Shown here piece by piece: positions 9,718-20,097 of a DNA stretch of 64,000 nucleotides; the stretch's first letter is position 1; each line of letters starts with the position of its first letter. Location of the stretch: positions 1-64,000 of the forward strand of contig MU623462.1 of NCBI GenBank assembly GCA_025201765.1, given 5' to 3'. A program made the translations under genes and the position numbers. The DNA comes from Daldinia sp. FL1419 (taxonomy: Eukaryota; Ascomycota; Sordariomycetes; Xylariales; Hypoxylaceae). The notes below the pieces were generated by a model, which saw only the letters and a list, made by a program, of their open reading frames with translations, was not told the DNA's origin and ran no database searches.

Positions 9718-11293
9718 TCAACTCTCTTCCTCCTTAATCCTAACAACATCCAAAGGCGTAACCATTTCCAATATCGAGCACCGCTTGGATGGATCTACGG
9801 ACCCGACCGTTGGAGGGATCGGTCTATTCTCCAGTATAGGCTTCAATACAGATTCCTTAGCGGCCTCGCAAATGGCGAGCAGATTGCCTTGTTTGCTTGC
9901 TATTTGGAGGAGCGCCTTGAAGTAATGAAGCCACTCGCGGAGGTCTTTGTATGTGTCTCCCATTCGAGATTCCGACTCTTTCCAACTAGAACAACGTCAG
10001 CCCGTGCGTGCGTGGTCCGGGGGGGTCCGGGGGTATAGGGCAAATAAGCAAATGGAAAAAAACATACAAGCCTTTTACGGTCTCGAGGGGGATGAAAGGA
10101 ATCACTCCCGGCCCAAACACGTCCACGACTGCTTTGACGATGTAATGCTCGAACAGAAACAAGTCTATATTGTCCTTGGGGCCGAACCCGATCCGCGGAC
10201 GGATATGTTCGAACAGGTACGGCCTATGCCCGGCCGCCTGCGGAAGAGGAGCCTGGTTGTCGAGATACTTGTACATCTCCCCCGAGTAGAATCGGCACTT
10301 GATATGATCCCACTGCTCGCACAGCTGCACCGCGACGTGCGTCCGCAGGGTCTCTTGCGACCTTCGATACCCGTCGCTGCGAATCAGCTTGGCTATGCCG
10401 ATGAACGCGCTCAGCTCCCAAAGCATGCTGTCGTTTCTCGTGAACTTGTAGTCGTTGCGTACGTTCGCGCCGGGGCGATATGTAGCGATGGCGTTCCTGA
10501 CACGGTGGTACCCCTCGTCTCCGAACATCTGCACGTACACGAGCCGGCTGACGGAGCAGACTTTGTATAGTTCGATAGGGACGCGGAACGGGTCGGGCCC
10601 GAGAGACAGGATTCCCTCGAGTATATTTGTCGGGACGGCGAATTCGTCTCGGACGGCACGGTCGAAATCCATCGCGTATTGTATCAGAGCTTCTCGGTCG
10701 GGGTTTTCTTGTAGCCTCGTCTCTCCTTGCGAAGGCGGCGCCGTTCGTTCCACCCTTGGCCTTTTTCGGGCTGCTTCTGCTGGCTGCGTCTGCGTCTGCG
10801 TGATAAAATTTGCGTGATGTCCAACGGTAGGAGTATTTCGATGACTATGGCCTACGTTGGATTCTCCACCGCGGTTGTCGCCGTCGCCGTCGCCATCCGT
10901 AGACTTAGCCCGCCGACGTTTCCTACTAGGCACGATTTCCTCTAGACGGTCTCTAGGCACGAACAACCGCTCGCCGCTCGCTCGCATACGTTCACCGTCG
11001 ACGCCGGGGAGTTTATCATACTCCTTGATTTCCACCCAGTCCTCTATTTGATGTTATTTGTTATTAATAATAATAAAACCGCCATATCGTATATGGTGAC
11101 ACGACTTGCCTTTTGCAAGAATATCACATGCCAACTGACTTCCCGCAGCAACCAGGTCCTCGACGCACGACCGGTAAACCTCGGGGCAGCTCTCCTTAAT
11201 ACTCGGTAGATTCGCTTCTAAAGTCCTCATGGACCTTTGCCGGTGTTCGGGGTCGTCGCCGAACCAGGAGCTCGATGTCGACCGGCCTGCCAT
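9718..11293 (-). CDS. Uncharacterised protein with nuclear-localisation-like basic clusters
   Basis: Three exons on the minus strand: 11293-11110, 11043-10068 and 9985-9718, about 475 residues. Intron 2 (9986-10067) is GTATGT...CTAG. Intron 1 (11044-11109) appears to be GC-AG: AAAAG|GCAAGT to AAATAG, and only this join links MAGRSTSS... in frame to EDWVEIKEYDKLPG. No family is recognised. Visible features are basic clusters (PSRKRRRAKS and ARKRPRVER) in the Gly/Asp- and Thr/Gln-rich first half, then an ordered-looking region (FRVPIELYKVCSVSRLVYVQMFGDEGY, helical, about residues 240-440). A nuclear location is inferred from the basic clusters only. Confidence 0.7.
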
Positions 11294-12227
11294 GGCTGTT
11301 TTCGTGTCGTCAATATTGATGGATGCTGCATAAGATATTCCGCCCAAGTTCGAGAGGAAGGATAACTATCCTACCCACCCACTATTTACGTCACCGCGAC
11401 TTTCTATTCTTTCGACGCTTGGGTCTGTACGTCTTGCCTTTTTAATCTCCCGCGGTCCCACCTCGTAAGCACAGATACACCGCTTTATGGCCCCGAGCCT
11501 TCCAACTCGACCAATATCACGATGATCTGGTGGGCCTCTTTGTTAAAGCGGATAGTTCTGGTAGACTTAGACTTTGAACATTTCGCTTACTCGTGGATAT
11601 TCCTAAGAGTGTACATAGCAAAGCGTTCTATGGTGGTATCTACGAATATGCTATTGTTATAGCACAGGATGGGATATGTTGATGTCATTGTTGATATCTC
11701 AAGACACGTTGTAAAGGGTGTGGCGTGTTCATTCTACTCCTTAAATCAACATGAACAGCTAAGGTACATATAGCCCAGTCCTGAGACCTTTTCAACGGGG
11801 CTCCAACTATCAAATCACACATTCTCACTTTCGCATCCTAATAGCACATCAACACACATCAGCACTCATCCATACAAACATCCAAGAAATTCGTCCAAGT
11901 CCTAACGGATGTTCTATTGAGGATGCCTGTATAGTCCGCATCGCCATGCCTTGATACCTAGAAACCACGAGAGAAAAAACCTCCCCTAGAGGAGAGTTTA
12001 CAAAACCTGCCCCGGCCCAGAGGCCAGCAAAGAATAGCCATACTCCAACACTGAACCTTGACCATGCACCATTACCAAATCGTACAGGAGAAACAGGACA
12101 AAAAGGAGAAAAAGAAGCAGTAGGGATATCATAATTAATTAAACGGCCGCAGACTTCGTCCAACAGTTGAACGTGATAGAAAGAAAAGGTTAATCAATCA
12201 GACATGTGACGCATCCACAACCAACTC
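11294..12227. other. Intergenic region
   Basis: This holds the promoter of the unknown gene (left) and the 3' flank of the exchanger gene (right). An open frame at 11849-12163 on the minus strand starts at TTG and is not supported. Confidence 0.5.
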
Positions 12228-15200
12228 TTAAAAGTCAACTCCCGCCTCGTATGCTCGTCCTCCCGTCCCTCGTCCAATCGTCTTGTAACTTTGCCAAATA
12301 CCATCCGGACCAAGGGTGTCAAATCGGCTCGCACCCACCGGGCCCATCTGACTATCTGTGTAGCCAGAAAAGTAGAATCCGATCACAACCACCAAATACG
12401 TTAGGATTAAAATGCTGCCCTTGAAGTAGTTGCTCTTGCCTTCGCCGTACATGTAACTTAGGAGGAAAACACATAGGATAACCGTCACCATATCCCATTG
12501 CGGGAATAGGAGGCTGAATGTCCAGTGTGTAGGATCCTGGTCACCAGCCGGTTGTAGAGGGTAGACCGCGGAGAAGAAAACTAATGCAGGGATCTGGAGA
12601 AGGCAGACCTGCAAGGCGTACGCAGAGCCAATCTCCATGGATAATGCGATGTTTCCGTTCATGGCGAATGAAATAGCGTTCTAAAATGGTACTGGTTAGC
12701 TTCGAATATGTGATGGATCTTAGGGGGTAATATTTACCAAAAATTCCGTGGTATTAGGTACCAGAGCAAATAAAGTGATACCTAAGAATTTCGGATCGAT
12801 TGCGTAGTTGTCCAACACCACGTCCACCGTGTCTACAAGGATCTCAGCAACAATTGCGTAAAGGACGGTAGCGCCCATCAAGATAACCGAACTCTTCGTT
12901 CGGCTCCAATTTGGAGCATCGTGGCCCCCGTGGGAAGCCTGGGCGTTCTCACCACCCTCATCAGGTTCAGGGAAGGTAGCAGAGCGAATCGGCGTAGGGC
13001 GTGTTGCCGGGGTGCTAGCTCCGGCGTTGGATGGCTGGGTGGAGATACGACGTGGCCCTCGAGCATCACGGGCTGCGATAGCGGCTGCCGTGGCAGCTAC
13101 TTCTGTGACACTACGGACCAAATCGCTGTTCTCCGCGTCGGAAAAGCCAGGAATATGGACGTTTGAGCGAATGCTATCTGTGGCCTCGAGGCTACCCCTC
13201 GGTGGAACCATATGCGGTGTCTGGAAGCCTCCGTTTATCGGAAATCCCCCTGAAGGATGGCGTGAATCATGACCCTCTTCTCTGCTTGATAAACCGACTT
13301 GCTTCAACGACTGGCCTAGGATACGTTTGTATAAGTTGCTGTCCCGGATATCTGCACCGGTCGATTCGCCAATGTTACGTGCTTCTGATGTACGAGCTGC
13401 GTGTTGCTGAAGTTCTTCATGTTTCTTCTCGTCAATTTCGCTATTCCAGATAACAGCGGCATGTGTCCTGAGAGTGAACCATAGACCGATGACATATGAC
13501 AAGAAAAGGCATATGGCTGCCATATAACAGAACGGACGCACAGCTTCGATGTAGAAACGGTCATCGAGCGCCGGTACTTGCGAGTAGTAACATCGACGGC
13601 AATCACGTTCTTTAGACCCTAGAAAATCGGTGCAGCTTTGACATCGGAGCTCGTGCGTGCCATAGATTTGGTAGAACAGGGTGGGTCCAAATGCAGCGAC
13701 GGTAGCAAAAATCAGCATGGTAGATGTGACACCGGCAGACCTGGCGTTAAATCGTTGGGTTTTGCGTTTGATAGCACCGAAGCACATAGATAACCCGGGC
13801 AAAAAGAGAATACCAGCAAATATACTCCCAATAATGCTGCCCTCGACTAACTGGCCTTTGCCATCCTTAAGCGCAACACAATAGAGGAAGACTTCTACAA
13901 TCGTTGAGAAGAAGGCATTGATCGCAGCACCGAGACCCATGGAAGACTGGGCCGAGATGGACGCAACGGCCTGGCCTATGAAGTATGCTAGAGGAATGAT
14001 GGAAAACAGACCCGCTACGAACAAAAATCCCGGAGATGTCAGGAAGTTGTCGAGGTGAAGGACGGAATCCAGCACGAGCCAGTCAAAGATGACGAAAATG
14101 ACCACGGCCATAAGGTTAATAAGGAAGATGTTGGTACCGTCGACAGTGTACTTCCAATACTTCGAACCCACAGCTCGATACGTGCAAAGTAGGATGGAGG
14201 AGTGGGGGGCATCGGATGTCCTAGCGATGCTAATATCCGACTCGAAAGATAGAGCCAACGGATGTCTTCTGAGGTGGTCAAAGAGGAGGTTTGTGACTTT
14301 ACCCATCGGAATCCAGAAGACCAGGAACCAACAAATGGTGGACACTACAAGTAGAGAAGGTGTGATGAGACCCCAAAAGAAAATGAAGAAGATAATGCGG
14401 CCGATATTCCATTGCCCACGGCCGAATAGTCGTCTCTTCAGTCGTCGTCCTGGGTCGCTTAGATTATCGTGGCGTCCTGAGCGAGGAAGGAGGCTATCCG
14501 TCTCGCTAGGTTCGGAGTCGATACTCCTTCTTGATCGACCAATGATGGAGCGGTTTCGCTCGGGACCAAAGAACAAGCGCCCATATTCCAGGTCACCGCT
14601 TTGCCATTGTTCATACTCGCTAATACTTCGACCCTCACCTTCGTCTTCATCCAGATATGCTTCATCTTGCTCGAGTCGCACGAATTTCCCAAAAGGATAG
14701 AAAAGGTAACCAGCCAAGCCCCATAGCACGCGGCCGTATTCTCTACCGCCAGGAGCTGCTGCGAAGATAAAGCAGGCTATGGCACCCAGCGCAGCGAACA
14801 AAGCCATCCACCAGCCGAAGGCCAATGTCCACATGAGGTTGAAGAACAGTAGCCAACTGCTAACACGTCCGCCAGGGAAAGAATGTATATCACCCTCGGC
14901 CGTCTTTTGGACCGATCGATCTTTCTTGTACAAGGCAGGTTTCCAGATCCTGATACCGAAAGGGTGCGTCTCGTTGATGGCCTGCTGGCGGTCCTTTAAA
15001 GTGAAGCTCTCCGCATCACTGAGATCGTCGTCTTCATCGTCAAGAACACCTGATTCGGGAGGCGCGTCCTGCAATACGTCCTCCTCATGTGGTGGCTGCG
15101 ACGGTAAACGTCCTTCTTCGTCCTCTTCTTCCAGCAGTTCGTCGATGCCCTCCTCTTCGGGGCCAGTGCTGCGACTCGAGTGTACTCGGGACAAGGCTGG

Positions 15201-15850
15201 CGGAGCCATACTTCGTCGTCGCAGCGTAGACGACTGCCTTGTCTGCTCATTATTATATGTTGGCAGAGGAGAGAATTGTTGTCGCTCGGCGGCGTCGCTT
15301 TCCACCTCGTTGACGTCGTCGTCAGTAGAGAAGACCTCACCACGATGGGGAGCTAAGGTGTTTGAAGAGGCTCTACGTGGCATAGCAGGCTTTCTAGGTC
15401 GCTGTCGGCCACGGTCCGAGCCTAGTAAGGGAGAACGAGGTTGCTGAGGTGCGGTTCTCGAGTGTGCTCGTTCGTGGGCAGTGGATTCATTTGTAGGCTG
15501 CGTGCCACCACTCGTAGAGGACAGTGGTGTTTGAACGGTACCTAATATGAAATTGAATCAGCTTAGTTTCGATTCTCTCTGACGGAGCATTGACGTGAAA
15601 GGTAAGTGATCCTCCCGCTAGAGCCAGAATTAAGTTTGGAGAGGCAGACTAGGTGGACGGGAAGAAAATTAGCTAGATGGCTGTAACACATACCATAGGT
15701 TTGGTCCATCCTTCTCCGCACAGTTTCGTTGGACTGGCAACTTTCGGGAGCCGTATTGTCTCTAGCATCGCGTCGACTGGGTTGCTGTCGCGAATCGGTA
15801 GGCGAAGGTGGAGCGGCAGAGCTACTGTCATCCTGCGAATGGGGATCCAT
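12228..15850 (-). CDS. Vacuolar cation/H+ exchanger, VNX1 type (CaCA superfamily)
   Basis: Three exons: 15850-15694, 15541-12738 and 12680-12228, about 1,137 residues. Introns are 15542-15693 (GTATGT...TTAG, 152 bp) and 12681-12737 (GTAAAT...TTAG). The first ~200 residues are acidic, Ser-rich and cytosolic. Multiple membrane segments follow. The two exchanger repeats are recognisable: AAINAFFSTIVEVFLY in the first half and LVPNTTEFLNAISFAMNG in the second, the latter restored by splicing. The size and domain order match yeast Vnx1 (monovalent cation/H+ antiporter) rather than the ~400-residue Vcx1. Between the repeats a loop near residues 685-710 has two CxxC pairs (CQSC and CRRC), a possible metal or disulfide knuckle. 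Ion choice (Na+/K+ versus Ca2+) cannot be read from sequence alone. Confidence 0.88.
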
Positions 15851-17872
15851 CGCGAATAGAGAGTATTCGAGATCTTCGCCGCCAACGAAGAGGGCTCTCT
15901 CTATGAAACTAGCTAGCTAGAGAGCATATGAGGTAAGCTGTCTAGTGAATCAAGACAAAAAAAGTAGCTGAAGTTGGGGAGGACAGTATGCGACTTGGCT
16001 TTAATTTGACAAGAAACTGGGGACGAGGAACGATGGAACTCGGATGATGTCTTGTGGGGACCCGATGGGAACGATGGGAATGTAATTGTATGACTTTGGC
16101 TTGCAGGTTTAGCGCGCTGTACGTTGCAGCAGCATGTCTTTGCGAACGAATCCAGATGCGGAGACCTTGGACTAATAAAAATAGCAGGCCGAGATTGAGA
16201 CCAGATGAAGAACGCTTGAAGCGGCTTTTTAAGATAATAATTATAGGATTCTAGGTTATGTCTTTTTTTTATTTTTTATTTTTTTTTAGGATTTTGGGAT
16301 TTTAGGATTTAAAAAGAGACAAAGAAGAATAGGTCAAGGTAGGCGTAAATAAGTAAGATGAAGTTGAAAGCCAACTCTTGAAAGCAGAGCTTACGACTGC
16401 TCACATTTGTTTGGTCAGACCTTGTGCGACGATACAAAGCATGGTTACCCTGTATCTATGTAGGTAGTGTACTTGGAGTCTTGGGCTTAGGTATCAGGCT
16501 ATCACGAATATAGCACATGGCTTGAAAGACATATATTGTGGGATGTCTGGATGGCTTTGGACGGCTTTGGACGGCTTGGATGGGCTAGATAGTAATGAAT
16601 GGTTACGGATGGAGCGCAGTCCAGTCCACTTTCGATCCAGTCCCGAGTCGTGATTGTACCTCGTGATTATTTACGGTGTGAGTGGACAATTCTTTAGCGT
16701 ATCCTTGCTTACCCTTGCTTACCCTGGTCCTATCAACCTACATAGTACATTTTCGTCCCGCTTAGAAGGTAGGTTAGAAGGTGCTTTCCATACCTTAAGG
16801 TAGTGTAGGTACCTACCTAGCTACAGACGACATTTTACATACAGGAAGGACCTAAAAGACCCCAAGTTACGTACAGGCAGCTACCTAAAGTATGGAATCT
16901 TACGGCGTGGGATAAAAAGTGTACTGTTGTTTCCTAAAGGCAGATTGGTGCTGTAAACCTACATTCTTAATCCTTGCTCGGACTAAAGGTTCTTAGGTAA
17001 ATTCTGTGCAAAGTATCTCGTACGGTTGTGGTACATGCCTGTTCGATAATAGATCCCAGCAGCCGCGTCTGCGGGAACACATTGGAAAATTACGCCGGCT
17101 TTATCAACAACAGCCCTCCAGACGCCACCAAGAAAATAATAGTCTTGGATTTCTCAAACATGCAGAGGATAGTTTCAACGTTTACAAAGAAAGTGTAATT
17201 TATAAATTATCCACATGTTACCCATCACATAATCTCCGTTTTACAACTTGAAAGATGACTGCTATATAATTGTGTACATAGGTAGGTTAGCAGGTATTAC
17301 GCTTGGAAATACATGCTGTGAAAAGTTCTGGAAGATCTTCGAAGTATATCTACGTAATTGATGCATGTGAGCTTGCCAGGCCTCGAAAATCTATGCATAT
17401 GCTTTGCACCTGCTACATTATGCAGCTCTGTGCCGCATCCGAGTTACGTAATTAGATAAGCAGCAGGTACCCACTTGTACCACCCCGAGAGAGATTGCTT
17501 AGGTAATTTGAGTTAACCTCGAGTTTGAACCTTTGGGCTGTTTGGAAATTTTCTCGATAAGGCTCATTACGACGTCGGGAATTTAGATTCACCGTTGTTC
17601 CGGAAACGCGTTGCTGCAACTGCCTACGTCGGATCTAAGCTTTAACTGACCCCGGTCCAGGACATCATTGGCGCAGCCTTAGCCTCAACTATCCCAACTC
17701 AATCGCTACATTCGACTTGAGCATCGTCACTATCATCATCATCCTCACCATCCTCACCACACATTATTCTTCTTCAAATACCACAAATTATCGCACGAAA
17801 ACTCTACCCTCCTCTTAAAGCTTGAATTACGACGTACAGTATTTGAGTTCTCCTCGAGGAGCCCTAGCAACC
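15851..17872. other. Divergent promoter region of the exchanger and Rpt6 genes
   Basis: 2 kb with no supported gene. It includes a T-rich tract near 16262-16290, short tandem GGACGGCTTTGG-like repeats near 16555-16585 and GTAGGTACCTACCTAG near 16807. The last ~170 bp before Rpt6 are rich in ATCATCATC/CTCACCATC. Confidence 0.6.
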
Positions 17873-19093
17873 ATGGCGCTCGATAATTACTACCATAACA
17901 AGATCGAGGCGATGAAGCTCGAGATCCTCAAGGGTCAAGCTGTCCTCCGACGTCTTGAAGCCCAACGAAACGACTATAACTCGAGAGTACGACTATTACG
18001 AGAAGAGTTAGGCCTTCTACAGCAACCCGGGTCTTATGTAGGCGAGGTGGTGAAGGTGATGGGAACGAAGAAAGTATTAGTGAAGGTGCACCCAGAAGGC
18101 AAATATGGTATGTAAAACAAGCTTGTCCGAGCTATGTGCAATGGCTAACTGTCTGCAGTCGTCGACGTCTCCGATTCCGTAGATATTGCAAAGCTCACAG
18201 TCGGCAAGCGAGTGACGCTATTATCCGATTCGTATAAACTCGAAAAGATCCTTCCGTCCTCCGTCGACCCTCTCGTCTCTCTCATGATGGTGGAGAAGGT
18301 ACCCGACAGTACATACGACATGATCGGTGGATTGGATCAGCAAATCAAAGAAATCAAGGAAGTTATCGAGCTGGGTTTGAAGCACCCCGAGCTTTTCGAG
18401 TCCCTCGGTATCGCACAACCGAAGGGTGTGCTTCTATATGGACCTCCCGGTACAGGAAAGACGTTGTTGGCCCGAGCTGTGGCACACCACACAGACTGCA
18501 AATTTATCCGAGTCAGTGGTTCGGAACTTGTGCAGAAGTACATTGGCGAGGGTTCTCGTATGGTTCGTGAGCTGTTCGTAATGGCCCGAGAACACGCACC
18601 CTCGATTATATTCATGGACGAAATCGATTCCATCGGTTCGTCACGAGTGGAGGGTTCGTCAGGTGGTGATTCCGAAGTGCAACGAACCATGTTGGAACTT
18701 CTCAACCAGCTAGACGGTTTTGAGCCGACCAAGAACATCAAAGTTATTATGGCGACGAATCGACTAGATATTCTAGATCCCGCACTATTACGTCCCGGTC
18801 GTATTGACCGAAAGATTGAGTTCCCGCCGCCATCCGTAGAGGCCCGAGCCGACATTCTTCGCATTCATAGTCGAAAGATGAACTTGACGAGAGGTATCAA
18901 TCTAAACAAGATCGCCGAGAAGATGAACGGCTGTTCTGGTGCCGAATTAAAGGGTGTTTGTACAGAAGCCGGTATGTACGCGCTTCGTGAACGAAGAGTC
19001 CACGTCACACAAGAAGACTTCGAGCTAGCCACAGCCAAGATCCTCAACAAGCACGACGACAAGGAAGTTTCCCTCCAGAAGTTTTGGAAATAA
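17873..19093 (+). CDS. rpt6: 26S proteasome regulatory ATPase Rpt6 (subunit 8)
   Basis: Two exons, 17873-18107 and 18159-19093, about 389 residues. The intron (18108-18158) is GTATGT...CAG with a GGCTAACT branch site. Rpt6 is one of six AAA+ ATPases in the 19S base that unfold ubiquitinated proteins. The N-terminal coiled coil (RRLEAQRNDYNSRVRLLREE), the OB-fold segment (GSYVGEVVKVM), Walker A GPPGTGKT (about residue 172), Walker B IIFMDEID (about 227) and the arginine-finger region RPGRIDRKIEFP are present and nearly identical to yeast. It ends FWK and lacks the HbYX tail of Rpt2/3/5, as expected for Rpt6. The ATG at 17873 has a good context (ACCATGG); the upstream in-frame codon at 17822 is TTG. 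Confidence 0.97.
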
Positions 19094-20097
19094 GCTGGGC
19101 ATGTCTGCTTCACGATGTCTTTACGCAAACTTATTACGAATCTTGCTGGGGATGGGATGGATGATGATGGCCTGGGCGAAGTCAAACATACTATTTTTGT
19201 AAAGTGTACAATAACCCTAGAGACGAGGCAGAATAGATTGGCTTGGTCCGGTAATCAGGACCTCGCTGTTTCGAGATGAAATGCAGGCGTTACACCATCT
19301 ATCGCAACTCTTTCGTGTGCTCCGTGATTTAGGTACATTCGTTAGACCGTATGTTGCATTGCAGTTTTGTAAAATTACGTAGAAACACAAGAATAATACT
19401 CAGTTAACCTAGCTCTTCAACAGGATATAGTTATTGAATCTGTATGTTTACTACCTGAGGGTTATTAATCTCGAGTCGAAAGTAACTTTGACACACCTAC
19501 ACAGACAAAAGTATACGTTTATAGTAAGGACATTTAAATTAATTATATACGGAATTACGCAGCAATATCAACCGCAGAGTATCGATGTATTCCTCTCTAT
19601 CTCTGCTCCGTATTAGCAGGTGCGTGTACGTGGCTATATACTCGCTACTATACGTTGCGGTATCGTCCAGAAGCAGGGCCAACGTCGTCAGTTACAACAT
19701 CACTCCTCTCCCCCATTCTTATTGTACAGATCCGACCATCGACGTGGCTGCTAGTGATGGGAACTCTTATAAGTCCTTCCACACTGCCTCTTTCTTGCCT
19801 GCCTACTTATTTTCTTTCCTGGTCCCTGCTCTACGTCCTGTTTGTGCAACGCTTTCGTCTCGCTAAGAAAAAGTTCAATATGCCGTATTGCTAGAAACGC
19901 CCGCAGAAGCACCAAAACCCTTCCCTTAACTCCGTATACTCCCTTGCCTGGCTAAACCGTCTAGCCGACGGTACGTACCTTCCGACCGTATTAGAATGCC
20001 GTATTGATGTAATGTGAACTTATGCCACGTTTCTTGGGCCAACCCCAATTTCATTTCAATCTTAAAAACTCTTCGTCGAGAGGCTCGTTCGAATCCT
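19094..20097. other. Convergent intergenic region (Rpt6 and phosphatase 3' flanks)
   Basis: No supported gene. Frames at 19434-19894 are short, mostly without ATG, and unrecognised. Confidence 0.5.
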
